Under the pieces are notes generated by a model, which was not told the DNA's origin, ran no database searches, and saw only the letters and a program-made list of their open reading frames with translations. From contig NMRA01000480.1 of assembly GCA_002633005.1 (NCBI GenBank), positions 113,696-177,695 on the forward strand: a stretch of DNA of 64,000 nt. The letters are read 5' to 3'. Shown piece by piece: positions 55,801 through 60,260 of the stretch (positions are counted from its first letter, which is position 1; the number at the start of each line of letters is the position of its first letter). This DNA is from Phoronis australis. Lineage: Eukaryota; Phoronida; Phoronidae. The position numbers were made by a program, and so were the translations under genes.

Positions 55801-57030
55801 GGGTCGCGCCGCACGTTACACTTGTTGGCGTGACTTTCCTGTTACCCGCCTTCATTAGTCATTCTTTGCAGTATTTCACACCCGCCGTGTCTCACTGTGT
55901 GTGTCATCAGCTTATACTCTGTGGTGGCATTACTGCGTCATTTTATCTTCACTTGAGAATGAAACAAGTATGTTTCGAAATACCATGTGTCTTTTAATTA
56001 TGTCGCTAGGTCAGTTACTGTATCTATGTTCAGTTTAGAGAAGAGTTTTGTTCCGAAAGTATGTACGCAACGGAATAAAGACTGTGAACAATGAAAAGTG
56101 TCGTGCATTTAACAAATTCTGTATAACCGAAAACTTGCTCCCGAAGTACAGTCAAAAATAAAGATTATGAACCTTTCCGTGTGTCACAAAGTTATTGTTT
56201 CACCCATAGATATCACAAAGTGACAATTAATTGTCCTTTATTTGCAGGTATGAGCCTTCAAAAAACTGGAAGTTTTGGCAATTATGTTTTGTGTGAAATA
56301 GTTGGAGCATTATTAGTTTTGATACATTTGTGCAGTAATTTTTTAAGATACCCCGGTAGATTGTTTCTGCAAATTTTTGCACACTATCTTTTGTCTATTT
56401 TTGCAGGGAGGCATGTATGTCTTCCAGCTGTTTGACTTCTACTCTGGCAGTCGTATTATCCTTGTCGTTGCCATGTTTGAGTGTATTGTCATCGCCTGGA
56501 TCTACGGTAAGTAGTGTTAAGTGGTATGTCAAAATTCCTGTTGAAACAGAACATTTGAAATTATTTTTGTGTGTGTAAAACTTGTCTTCAATCATCTAGG
56601 ATTTCAAAATATAGTGTTTGTGACTTTAAAACAAGTATTTTGAGAAGTGTTTTCATAAAAATATATATCTAAGGCGAGCAGTTGCATTAAGTGTCCGATG
56701 GTTGGTGAACTCTGTCTGTCCTCATTGTCTATCATATTCCCATCCCTAGTAAGTACCAGCCACACCTCTAGTCATTGCCTCCAAATTGTGTGTCACTGGA
56801 GTTTAACCATTGGAGTGTTACGTAGTCACGCTTTCCGATTAAGCTGATTTGATTACAAGTTTCCAAACTCGCCGCAATCTTCTGAAGTTTCATGGCAATT
56901 GAAGAGCATCATCTGTGACTTTTCAGGTATACGGCGATTTGACGATAACTTGGCTATGATGTATGGCTTCAGGATCCGTGTACCTGTCTTCAAGGTTTTA
57001 TGGATGTTCATCACACCCCTATTCACTATA
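22691..57030 (+). CDS. SLC6 family Na+/Cl- dependent transporter gene, partial, 8 exons
   Basis: Eight GT-AG exons encode about 317 residues of a plasma-membrane sodium- and chloride-coupled symporter, from the end of extracellular loop 2 to the beginning of TM11. Exon lengths are 133, 135, 104, 125, 113, 138, 100 and 104; the first six equal the lengths I recall for vertebrate GABA-transporter-type genes. Conserved ion-site features are visible: [14 protein letters not shown] in TM6 (Gln and Ser), [12 protein letters not shown] in TM7 (Asn and Ser), and [12 protein letters not shown] in TM8 (Asp-Ser of the second Na+ site). The sequence most resembles the GABA/taurine/betaine/creatine branch, but the TM1 and TM3 residues that set substrate preference are outside the window, so the substrate is not assigned. 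Introns hold most of the transposons listed here. The exons show no frameshift or stop, so the gene is probably functional. Confidence 0.95.
22824..24290. other. SLC6 intron, no other gene
   Basis: A 1.47 kb intron. It holds a short TTGATTTA tandem (about 23364-23396, four copies) and frames at 23433-23672 and 23946-24290, the last of which simply runs into the next exon's acceptor. No transposon was recognised. Confidence 0.6.
24291..24425 (+). CDS. SLC6 exon: TM5 and EL3 (135 bp)
   Basis: Acceptor TATTTCCTAG, donor CAG|GTAAAT; 45 whole codons. It reads [20 protein letters not shown] followed by [20 protein letters not shown], the TM5 helix and the start of extracellular loop 3 with the conserved L-x-GA-x2-GI-x-FY-x-P pattern. 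Confidence 0.95.
24502..24662. repeat. 34-bp tandem repeat, about 4.7 copies, intronic
   Basis: Unit AAAAGTTGATACTTTTGACT followed by AATTGTATTTTGGT. It starts 77 bp after the donor of the preceding SLC6 exon. First and last copies have ATTC where the middle copies have ATAC. Confidence 0.94.
24663..25619. other. SLC6 intron, nothing recognised
   Basis: AT-rich intronic DNA between the 34-bp array and the retrotransposon fragment. The minus-strand frame 25417-25599 lies beyond the recognisable retrotransposon coding and has no known motif. Confidence 0.45.
25620..26372 (-). pseudogene. Reverse transcriptase fragment of the Gmr1-like element
   Basis: Minus-strand RT in two overlapping frames. 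The first (26372-26094) has [33 protein letters not shown] and [20 protein letters not shown], the N-terminal gypsy RT block. The second (26119-25781) has [16 protein letters not shown] (catalytic Asp of FDFCKGY), [20 protein letters not shown] and the active-site loop [12 protein letters not shown]. Beyond its stop, reading continues to a GHTLSNG-like segment near 25650. One frameshift near 26100 and a 20-bp tandem duplication (TATACCCTAAATAACACTTG, 25724-25763) break it. It is not functional. Confidence 0.88.
26391..27215 (-). pseudogene. Integrase core and C-terminal domain fragment
   Basis: The minus strand starts with [19 protein letters not shown] (second catalytic Asp) and [17 protein letters not shown] (catalytic Glu) between 27215 and 27060. 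The frame at 27059-26805 follows with [20 protein letters not shown] and [13 protein letters not shown]. The frame at 26675-26391 has [20 protein letters not shown] and [13 protein letters not shown], the beta-barrel C-terminal region typical of gypsy integrases. Frameshifts separate the pieces and the first catalytic Asp is missing, so the fragment is 5'-truncated. Confidence 0.88.
27216..27533. other. SLC6 intron, nothing recognised
   Basis: About 300 bp of AT-rich intron ending in the acceptor TTTACATTTGCAG. Confidence 0.5.
27534..27637 (+). CDS. SLC6 exon: TM6 (104 bp)
   Basis: Acceptor TTTGCAG, donor TTCAA|GTAAGT; it starts in phase 0 and leaves two bases of a Lys codon. It reads [20 protein letters not shown] followed by [14 protein letters not shown]. 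The Gln and Ser of GTQIFFSYS correspond to ion-coordinating positions in the family, and SYNKF is the conserved TM6b end. Confidence 0.96.
27638..28210. other. SLC6 intron, no other feature
   Basis: A 573-bp intron. The small frame at 27926-28144 is AT-rich and unremarkable. It ends in TTGTCTTCCAG. Confidence 0.6.
28211..28335 (+). CDS. SLC6 exon: IL3 and TM7 (125 bp)
   Basis: Acceptor TGTCTTCCAG, donor ATCAG|GTGAGG. The first base completes a Lys codon. It reads [20 protein letters not shown] followed by [20 protein letters not shown]. The Asn and Ser of INSGTS are the TM7 positions that contact the first Na+ and the Cl- in this family. It ends in phase 1. Confidence 0.96.
28680..31150 (+). 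repeat. CTAGTGG monomer element, two copies head to tail
   Basis: The sequence carries CTAGTGG or close variants at roughly 135-150 bp intervals (about 29995, 30140, 30295, 30430, 30565, 30695, 30830, 30965). Each is followed by a T-rich tract, a CTGTATCTCC-like box and GAAATTTGGCA-like text. Monomer types alternate (GCCACCTAGTGGCCATTTTT, GCCTCCTAGTGGCAGTTTTG, CCCCCTAGTGGCAATTTTA). Left-end motifs rich in TATGCGCCCACAT occur at about 28684 and 29820; right-end motifs AGAAGCACACC and GTGGGCGCATTTCAA occur at 31010-31060 and again, duplicated, at 31085-31125. It has no coding capacity. It is probably a non-autonomous element or a dispersed satellite. Confidence 0.75.
32145..32429 (-). CDS. Open frame shared by both Kolobok-like copies, unknown product
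   Basis: A 94-codon minus-strand frame starting MNYSHPNQC and ending [10 protein letters not shown]. The 95-codon counterpart at 53612-53899 starts and ends the same way, differs at roughly a fifth of positions, and the one length difference is a whole codon. It lies 3' of the THAP remnant on the same strand. I do not recognise a domain. Either it is a piece of the ancestral transposase or accessory gene, or an open frame kept by chance. Confidence 0.35.
   Translation of the reverse strand: MNYSHPNQCLYKTETKSVSLDTICNAFDVFVSAIVKPAMNKPLCCRLLMLAIKLIDWAPRPCERMLIQCLLTESCYETITLFYILWSHVRGIFI
32576..32860 (-). pseudogene. THAP domain remnant of the Kolobok-like element
   Basis: Minus strand. The N-terminal zinc pair CIVPSC (C-x4-C) lies at 32838-32855, followed in that frame by [14 protein letters not shown]. 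After a run of T/A near 32790-32800 the reading frame shifts to [14 protein letters not shown] and then [18 protein letters not shown], which holds the second half of the zinc site (C-x2-H) and the conserved F-x3-DF. The THAP zinc ligands are therefore present but the gene is split by a homopolymer frameshift. Confidence 0.82.
33039..33619. other. SLC6 intron, nothing recognised
   Basis: Intronic sequence between the Kolobok-like copy and the next CTAGTGG fragment. TATTCAAGTAAAGTATAAGC-like text appears twice at 33555-33617, a small imperfect duplication. Confidence 0.45.
33620..34230 (+). repeat. CTAGTGG monomer element, 5'-truncated copy
   Basis: Monomers with CACCCAGTGGCCATTTTTGC, GTCCTAGTGGTAGTTTAG and CATCTAGTGGTCATTTTTG, then the right-end motif AGAAGCACACC ... 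GCATTTGTGGGCACATTTCG (34157-34199) and GTTGCTCTTGTTG. It matches the right half of the 28.7-31.1 kb block. Confidence 0.78.
34231..35423. other. SLC6 intron with one small duplication
   Basis: A duplicated segment GGGTTCATGGTACACTCAAG...GTCAAACG occurs at about 34588 and 34628. No gene or element ends otherwise. Confidence 0.45.
35424..36068 (+). mobile_element. Solo LTR of a second family, 645 bp
   Basis: It begins TGTAACAGGAGTGCCCTGGA and ends GCCCCCGTTACA, with TG...CA ends and a terminal TGTAAC/GTTACA inverted pair. ATAT flanks both sides (35420-35423 and 36069-36072). A TATA-like TGTATAAATC lies at about 35876 and AATAAA at about 35963, in the order expected of LTR promoter and polyadenylation signals. 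A repeated CGGGCTCCTCCCGA hairpin-forming motif occurs at about 35715 and 35764. There is no adjoining primer binding site or gag. Confidence 0.75.
36406..36518 (+). CDS. SLC6 exon: EL4 and first part of TM8 (113 bp)
   Basis: Acceptor TGTCTTTTTAG, donor AGTCAG|GTGTGT. Two bases complete a Gly codon shared with the exon ending at 28335. It reads [20 protein letters not shown] followed by [21 protein letters not shown]-x-AYP is the extracellular-gate loop and LGLDSQ carries the Asp-Ser of the second sodium site. Confidence 0.96.
36595..36762. repeat. 57-bp tandem repeat, 3 copies, intronic
   Basis: Unit CCTCACGTTAGCAGTGGGTG followed by ACCATTGAACATACTATAAG and TGCTACCTATGAGCATG. It begins about 76 bp after the exon-5 donor. 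Confidence 0.93.
36787..36860 (+). repeat. Left-end fragment of the CTAGTGG element
   Basis: TATGCGCCCACATAATTATATG followed by GGCATCATCTCTGTC, like the left ends at 28684 and 37318, but no monomers follow. About 450 bp of unassigned intron lies between it and the next copy. Confidence 0.6.
37315..40315 (+). repeat. CTAGTGG monomer element, nearly complete, interrupted by a TIR element
   Basis: The left end is TTATGCGCCCACATGTGGAC at 37318. Monomers resume after the insertion (39285 on) with CCCCTAGTGGCTATTTTAG, CACTTAGTGGCTATTTTTT, CTCCTAGTGGCAGTTTTG, CACCTAGTGGCCATTTTTGC and CATCTAGTGGCCATTTATA. The right-end motif is AAAGCACACC ... CATTCGTGGGTGCATTTCAA (40253-40290) and GTTGCTCTTG. Without the 1.8 kb insertion it is about 1.2 kb. 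Confidence 0.8.
37428..39226 (+). mobile_element. CCGTAA-family TIR element, 1799 bp, with visible empty site
   Basis: It starts CCGTAAACGTTCGGGTTAAC and ends GTTAACCCGAACGTTTACGG, a perfect 20-bp inverted repeat (the inner GCCC also pairs). TA flanks it (37426-37427 and 39227-39228). The host repeat reads GGCACA-TA-[element]-TA-TGTTCC, and the paralogous unfilled repeat near 29935 reads TGCACATATGTTCC, proving the target duplication. Subterminal zones carry about nine TTAACCGCCC or TTAAGCGCCC motifs. No transposase frame is seen. Confidence 0.95.
40316..40651. other. SLC6 intron, nothing recognised
   Basis: Short spacer between the CTAGTGG element and the LTR retrotransposon. The last bases (CTCCTAGTG) are the target of the retrotransposon insertion. 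Confidence 0.5.
40652..41423 (+). repeat. 5' LTR
   Basis: TGTCAGAATATAGTCTGACA at the start, AAAACGTGACA at the end. It contains a TATA box, a 14-bp direct repeat block (GATCAAGTCAGTGA, four to five copies at about 41022-41072) and AATAAA near 41319. Bases after 41423 (ATTGGTGAGCACGCCAGGAG) would be the primer binding site; I could not assign the tRNA. Confidence 0.95.
40985..40990 (+). promoter_or_regulatory. TATA box of the 5' LTR
   Basis: GGCTATAAATACAC, also present at the same offset in the 3' LTR (TATAAA at 43084) and, as complement, in the solo LTR near 12013. Transcription would be expected to start about 25-30 bp downstream, just before the GATCAAGTCAGTGA repeats. Confidence 0.65.
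41499..41558 (+). pseudogene. gag start remnant
   Basis: An ATG at 41499 opens [19 protein letters not shown] and meets TAG after 19 codons. Position right after the LTR and leader suggests the gag start codon. The rest of gag has been deleted. Confidence 0.55.
41619..42308 (+). pseudogene. Retropepsin-like protease frame of the LTR element
   Basis: A 229-codon frame. Residues about 24-40 read [20 protein letters not shown], the flap-side active-site region of a retropepsin, with His where the catalytic Asp of the D-T-G motif belongs. Further on, [20 protein letters not shown] and LIIGNVTDA are the conserved C-terminal half (with the LIIGN strand). The remainder is an acidic, Gln/Ser-rich linker. 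A TAA at 42306 separates it from the integrase frame, which continues in the same reading frame. The missing Asp and the stop make it inactive. Confidence 0.8.
42324..42749 (+). pseudogene. Integrase zinc-binding domain and start of catalytic core, truncated
   Basis: [20 protein letters not shown] followed by [20 protein letters not shown] gives the H-x6-H and C-x2-C-x2-C zinc-binding segment. [20 protein letters not shown] contains the first catalytic Asp of the DDE core. Coding similarity then ends in the purine-rich stretch GGCAGGGGCG just before the 3' LTR, so the deletion joined the core directly to the polypurine tract. Confidence 0.88.
42750..43518 (+). repeat. 3' LTR
   Basis: Collinear with the 5' LTR, from TGTCAGAATATAGTCTGACA to GGGGAAAAACGTGACA. 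It has the same TATA box and GATCAAGTCA repeats, with scattered substitutions and small indels relative to the 5' LTR. Confidence 0.95.
43519..44000 (+). repeat. CTAGTGG element fragment continuing past the retrotransposon
   Basis: CCTCTGTATCTTCGGAGTTC, GAAATTTGGCAAATAGG, CCCCCAGTAGCGACTTTTTT and CCTCCTAGTGGCAATTTTTT are monomer sequence at the usual spacing. Only the bases CTCCTAGTG remain on the left side of the retrotransposon. Confidence 0.7.
44001..44900. other. SLC6 intron, nothing recognised
   Basis: A G-rich stretch (GGGAAGGGGGGGGCGG near 44006) and unremarkable AT-rich DNA. Frames at 44135-44556 have no motif. Confidence 0.45.
45546..46425. other. Insertion interrupting the hAT-like pseudogene, type unknown
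   Basis: About 0.9 kb of AT-rich sequence with no terminal repeats I can define. It includes a duplicated GCTGGTCACAGTCTCTGGT / GCTGGCCACAGTCTCTGGT pair near 45850 and 45909. It could be a decayed element or simply fast-evolving spacer that replaced coding sequence. Confidence 0.4.
46426..46604. repeat. 39-bp tandem repeat, about 4.5 copies
   Basis: Unit CTCCAAGTAGTCAGTGACCG followed by TTACATTCATGATGTTCAA. One copy is shortened to AAGTAGTCAGTGACCGTTAC. It sits exactly where the hAT-like coding resumes. Confidence 0.94.
46832..47078 (+). mobile_element. tRNA-derived SINE with 13-bp target duplications
   Basis: The head GCAGTGTGGCCTGGTTGATA (A box) and GTGGGTTCAAGTCCCACC (B box) is tRNA-like. 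A body follows with GCCAGGTTTCTAGCTCCTCA, GATCAGTGCAATGGGTCCAC and GATACAACGTGTATC (a small palindrome), then an A/T tail. ATATGTGAACTGA occurs directly before (46819-46831) and after (47079-47091), a clean target-site duplication. A diverged copy lies at 7990-8205 on the minus strand. Confidence 0.93.
47297..48799 (+). mobile_element. TA-targeting TIR element carrying a HIRAN-like frame, 1503 bp
   Basis: The left end is CCGTATTCACCGTAATAACT and the right end GTTATTACGGCGAATATGG, an inverted repeat of about 19 bp with one mismatch, flanked by TA (47295-47296 and 48800-48801). The interior is collinear with 2687-3766. Near the right end it carries the open frame at 48404-48673. Its termini resemble those of the CCGTAA family (CCGTA start, a TAAC-x-GCCC motif, TA duplication), suggesting a shared superfamily. 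No transposase catalytic core is present. Confidence 0.85.
48404..48673 (+). CDS. HIRAN-like domain frame inside the TIR element
   Basis: An 89-codon frame. The protein-like reading begins a little upstream at [20 protein letters not shown], then [40 protein letters not shown] and [20 protein letters not shown]. The NP-x-DK, IG-x-L, LRHGG and GLQI-x-C pattern resembles HIRAN-type domains, which bind DNA ends or nicks in other proteins, and I recall very similar repeat-borne proteins in cnidarian and fish genomes. Function here is inference. It may be the first exon or a surviving fragment of a longer element-encoded protein; the V-L-K-G region lacks part of the usual loop, so it is probably decayed. 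Confidence 0.5.
   Translation: MFNEIWIPVESGKYLQSNPIDKYTTSVLKGQTIGPLKISKTSVFILRHGGSLKCIVMAKYRHSGEACGLQILCAMIFSGLSDIIDKFKT
48802..49194. other. SLC6 intron, nothing recognised
   Basis: The minus-strand frame 48885-49082 has no known motif. Confidence 0.45.
49195..50715 (-). pseudogene. Decayed LINE reverse transcriptase, jockey/CR1-like, minus strand
   Basis: On the minus strand, four broken frames follow one another in LINE order. The pre-RT linker (50711-50457) has [19 protein letters not shown]. The RT N-terminus (50339-50082) has [40 protein letters not shown] and NGFRKGRS. The palm (50191-49955) has [20 protein letters not shown]. The active-site loop at 49745-49756 reads YADN, with Asn replacing the second catalytic Asp. 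The C-terminal part (49520-49221) has [20 protein letters not shown] and [19 protein letters not shown]. No endonuclease or 3' tail is evident. The clade name is from memory of similar sequences. Confidence 0.85.
50716..51124. other. End of the largest SLC6 intron
   Basis: AT-rich, ending in the acceptor TTTTCCTCTCAG. No other feature seen. Confidence 0.55.
51125..51262 (+). CDS. SLC6 exon: end of TM8, IL4, TM9 (138 bp)
   Basis: Acceptor TTTTCCTCTCAG, donor ACGGAG|GTAAGT; 46 codons. It reads [20 protein letters not shown], then [20 protein letters not shown] and LTMVTE. FV-x-VE-x-x-VTAV-x-D-x-FP is the family's TM8-IL4 signature. It continues the LGLDSQ of the preceding exon in phase 0. Confidence 0.96.
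51371..51916. repeat. 26-bp minisatellite, about 21 copies, with repeated GTAAGT
   Basis: Unit AAGTGGTGTACTCAGAGTGG followed by CCAAAT or CCAAGT. It starts about 109 bp after the donor of SLC6 exon 51125-51262. By my count seven units read CCAAGTAAGTGG, which contains GTAAGT, the core of a strong 5' splice site; the others read CCAAATAAGTGG. The last units are degenerate. Confidence 0.95.
51917..52508. other. SLC6 intron, nothing recognised
   Basis: AT-rich spacer between two minisatellites; no frames or element ends. Confidence 0.5.
52509..52800. repeat. 28-bp minisatellite, about 10-11 copies
   Basis: Unit CAGTATTGTTAACCTCCTAG followed by CACATGGG. Copies alternate between ACCTCCTAGCACATGGG and ACCACCAAGCACATAGG early in the array, a two-unit higher-order pattern, and decay toward the right. 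Confidence 0.92.
53612..53899 (-). CDS. Open frame shared with the other Kolobok-like copy, unknown product
   Basis: 95 codons, starting [20 protein letters not shown] and ending SHVRGIFI, the counterpart of 32145-32429. It has one extra codon (NIEKPAM against IVKPAM) and keeps the frame open. No domain recognised. Confidence 0.35.
   Translation of the reverse strand: MNYSHPNQCIYETETKSVSLDTICNTFAAFESANIEKPAMNKPLRYRLLMPATKVIDWASRPCECMLIQCLLTESCCETTTRYYMLWSHVRGIFI
54046..54330 (-). pseudogene. THAP domain remnant of the Kolobok-like element
   Basis: Minus strand. CIVHAC (C-x4-C) at 54300-54317, then NYAAAKKAG. After a frameshift near 54240-54262, [14 protein letters not shown] and [18 protein letters not shown] supply the C-x2-H pair and the trailing aromatic-acidic motif. 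The break lies in the same stretch as in the other copy, so the shift may predate both insertions. Confidence 0.8.
54489..55247. other. SLC6 intron, nothing recognised
   Basis: AT-rich. A loose repeat of TTAGCTTGGGC / TTAGCTTCAATGGGC near 54650-54690. No gene. Confidence 0.45.
55248..55374. repeat. 21-bp tandem repeat, about 6 copies
   Basis: Unit CCATGACATCGTTGGCATAG plus one base, with one 12-bp short unit (CCATGGCATGCG). Because the period is a multiple of three, long artefactual frames rich in Met, Ala and Asp or Trp and Pro open on the minus strand. Confidence 0.94.
55468..55630. repeat. About 43-bp tandem repeat, 4 copies
   Basis: Unit TGGTTCACAGTCATGGCTTG followed by ATGAACAGTTTCTGCAATACT and TG. 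Copy 3 lacks ATG and copy 1 has a short insertion. Confidence 0.92.
55631..56406. other. SLC6 intron, nothing recognised
   Basis: The frame 56181-56435 runs through the next acceptor in another phase and is not the gene. No transposon seen. Confidence 0.5.
56407..56506 (+). CDS. SLC6 exon: EL5 and TM10 (100 bp)
   Basis: Acceptor CTATTTTTGCAG, donor TCTACG|GTAAGT. It reads [20 protein letters not shown] followed by [23 protein letters not shown] opens TM10 and FECI-x-I-x-WIYG closes it. It appears one codon shorter than the vertebrate GAT-type exon, in the short loop after FDFYSG. It ends in phase 1. Confidence 0.95.
56507..56926. other. SLC6 intron of 420 bp, nothing else
   Basis: Ordinary intron ending in GTGACTTTTCAG. 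Confidence 0.6.
56927..57030 (+). CDS. SLC6 exon: IL5 and start of TM11 (104 bp)
   Basis: Acceptor GTGACTTTTCAG, donor ACTATA|GTATGT. It completes the Gly codon and reads [20 protein letters not shown] followed by [16 protein letters not shown]-x-D-N and the W-x-F-x-TP-x-x helix are the family's IL5-TM11 pattern. The frame ends at a codon boundary; the next exon (rest of TM11 and TM12) was not found before 64000. Confidence 0.95.
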
Positions 57031-58351
57031 GTATGTATTATCTTCAGTCGTTAAAACAGTTGCTTTTTGTTGCACTTCTCTGCCATCTGCTGGCAGTGAT
57101 GATAGCTTAAACATTGAAATACAAGCTCTAAGGTGGATTCCTTTGTGAACACAAGAGGGAGCTGTTGCTGCAGTATCCTGTGCTATGTGGTTTGAATTAA
57201 AAGATCACTGGCACAAGTCGATTTTGGGAGAATGTGATGGCAATTTATGGTCTAATTCTGGAGTTGTGATCAGCATAGCGAGTTCAAATGTGATTGGTAA
57301 AACAATGATCTATGAGTTGTTAATCCTTCCAAATTACATAAACTTAAACTATTACTGTTAAAATAGTAAATGTATTGTCTGATTTTTGCTCCTAGTTTTT
57401 GTGAAATGCACAAAATGGATATAATTTACCTGCAGAAAATTCCTGACAATTTGGTAATTTGTGTCCTACAGAGAAGGTTTGTGGGTTTTAGTTTAAAGCA
57501 CTCTAAAATTTCTTCAGATTTGAACGCAATATGGCGAGCAAGTGGAATTTGTTTATAGTTAAATATTTATTTATTTCTCAACTTTAATAAGATTAAAGAA
57601 CATTTTTATAAATATGTAGGCGGATTATGCCCTCATCCCTGTTCATCTGTCCTCCGCCCAGGTCTTTATCCAGGATTTCCTACTTGAGTGTCCAAAATGG
57701 ATTTCCCAACTTTTCAAGCTGTTTGTGACCCTTGGTGCATGACACCATTTTTCGCGACCCCTGGTCAACTTGCCTTACTGCAGATTAGTGGGGTGGATGT
57801 ACAGAAATAAAGTACTCCCTGTTCTAAATCTTATTCAATATGTACAGAGACTTTGACATATTTACAGTATTTAAAGAGACAGTTCTTGCATCAAAGTGAA
57901 CAAATATTTTCAGAAGTCTAGCTACTCTAAACCGGTCACACTGATCTTAAGATTTGTTTTTTGCCTGAAAGTTTTATTTTTCGGTTCCACAACTGTCACA
58001 TTGATCAAGTAATTATTATTAGGATTGTCACATTAATACTTTCAAGTGGTATTGATTATGGAATGCATTTTAACTTTATTGGTCATGATAATTAAAAAAT
58101 TGAGTTCTCCAAAAAACTATTCTGTTTGCAGAACCGTTCCACATGTGGAACCATTCTGCAACCGTCACATTGATTAATTATTGAGAGTGGGCACATTATA
58201 CTCTCAAGTACTATTGAGAATGGAATGTAATTCATGTTTTTTGGGCCAGGAGAAAATTATAAATTTTAGTCCTGTGCTAAACTTTTCTGTTTGTGGAACC
58301 CTTCTGGAACTTTCACATTGATTTTTAAAATTAAATTATTTTGATTATTAA
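57031..58351. other. SLC6 intron, no next exon found
   Basis: AT-rich. A diverged fragment near 57600-57660 (ATGTAGGCGGATTATGCCCTCATCC) weakly resembles the CTAGTGG element's left end. The frame 57370-57558 has no motif. Confidence 0.45.
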
Positions 58352-58498
58352 TCCACAAAATATGCATAACATTTCGCAAGTCACAGTATTCCACAAAACT
58401 TGCGCAGTATTCTGCAAGTGCGTAATATCCCACAAAATCTGCGTAATATTCCGCAAAATCTGCATAATATTCCGCAAAATCTGCGGAATATTCCGCAC
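58352..58498. repeat. 21-bp degenerate tandem repeat, about 7 copies
   Basis: Unit AATATTCCGCAAAATCTGCA plus T. The left copies are diverged (CATTTCGCAAGTCACAG, TATTCTGCAAGTGCG) and the last three are nearly identical, so the array grew at its right side. Confidence 0.9.
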
Positions 58499-59115
58499 TG
58501 ACAGCGGCAAAAATTGAACTTCTAATTAAGAAAATGCTAATTGAGGAAATAAAAATGTAACATTGTAAACATGTTTAGGGTAAGGTATAGATTTGTTTCA
58601 TACCATTTTTTATGGCCCTAAGTGGATATTAAAAAAGTGCGCAACCCTTCCGCACACTTTGAGACTAAATAAGAAATGAGAAAAAATCGCCTTCTATATA
58701 TGTTTGTGCTGTACAGCCTCAGTGACGTCACGAAAAACAGCGCTTGCAGTGGAGCTTTACAGAACTAATAAATGTCTACTTTTCAAAGTAAAAAAGAAAA
58801 ATACTGTGCACTATTTAGGAATATGTGGATGCCAGTAACCAACCTTTATACTTTCAAAATTCATATTAAAACGCCCCGCGACGTTGTGTGATAATTGAAT
58901 CGAACCCAGAAAAGCTTTCCGGAGATTGATTGACGATCATATGGAACTGAACTTTTTTGTTTCTTTGTTGTTTGTTTCCCCCCTTCCCCCGGTTGTGAAT
59001 GGTAAGTGTGTGAATGAGACAGGTAATCGTTATTATTTGGGAGTGATATCACTTGATGCATATTTTGTATTAGTTCTCTTGAGGGTAGGCATTGAGGTTC
59101 TCTATTGTTTTGAAG

Positions 59116-60260
59116 ATGAATAATTTAAAACTGGTATCCTTAAATGTCCGGGGATTAAATTCAGATATTAAGTGGAAACATTTATTGAATTTCATATCAC
59201 ATAGCAAATTCAACATTGTTTATTTACAGGAAACGTATTTTAGTCCAGAAGTTGAACATATTCTGCAAAAAGAGTGGAATGGTCTTAATTTTTCAAGCTT
59301 TGTAACAAAACATAGTAGAGGAACCACAATATTATTTGATTCTAATATTTCACAAAACATTAGGAATATTGTGGTAAAAACGATGAAAATGGTCGCTTCA
59401 ATATTGTTTCATGTAAACTTTATGAGGAAGATTTCGTTTTTGTTAATGTATATTTCCCAAATGATTTAAGAAATCAACTGATCTTCCTGTCTAGACTTGA
59501 AAGTGAATTGAGTGACCTCCAATTATGTAATGTCTTCTGTGCTGGAGATTTTAACTGCCCACTCACTGACTTGGACAAACTTGGGATAACTGACGTCCTC
59601 CGTAAGAAAAAGCTTATTGACAATATTCATAATTTCTGTGGAAATTTTAGTTTAATAGATGTATGGAGGATGAGAAATCCTGGGATAAGGAAGTACTCGT
59701 GGAGAGATAAACAATTAAAAGCTCAAAGTAGACTAGACTATTGGCTAGTTGACATTGTTATGTCTTCAAGATGTCAGTCTAATATAATTAATGATTTTAT
59801 ATATTCCGATCAGGTCAGTGTTAATATTGGTAATTCTCATCGAGGACCGGGTTTGTGGAAATTAAATAATAACTTACTTCTTATAAAGGAGTACGTGGAT
59901 GAGATCGGAACAATTATTTCTGATCATCACATAACGGAGAACCAAGAAGATAAAAACTTGTCTTGGGATATTTTAAAAATGAAAATTAGACAGAAGTCCA
60001 TACAAATTTCAAAACGCGTACGTGCTAGAAATAGACAACAGGAACAGTTATTAATAGATCAAATAAATAAATTAACTACACAAGTCGAAAAAGAATCAAG
60101 AAATCACCCGTTGCAGTGTGAATTAAAGAAATGCAAATTAAACCTAGAAATTTTACAAACTCAAGTAATAAAAGGTAGTATTGTTAGAAGTAAAGCTCAG
60201 TGGGTGGAAGAAGGTGAAACAAACTCTAAATATTATTTAAATCTTGAAAAACGTAACCAT
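59116..60260 (+). pseudogene. LINE endonuclease domain and linker, frameshifted
   Basis: MNNLKLVSLNVRGLNSDIKW opens the APE-type endonuclease with its catalytic Asn, and IVYLQETYFS has the catalytic Glu. The frame then shifts near 59377 to VFCAGDFNCPLTDLDKLGIT (catalytic Asp and Asn), KYSWRDKQLKAQSRLDYWLV (catalytic Asp) and YSDQVSV, where the usual catalytic His of S-D-H is Gln. The linker to RT follows (AQWVEEGETNSKYYLNLEKR). The His loss and frameshift make this copy inactive in cleavage. Confidence 0.88.

Noticed and set aside
59092-59115. Upstream ATG as LINE ORF2 start
   Set aside because: Family-like sequence begins at the ATG at 59116 (MNNLKLVSLNVRG); the bases before it do not look like coding.
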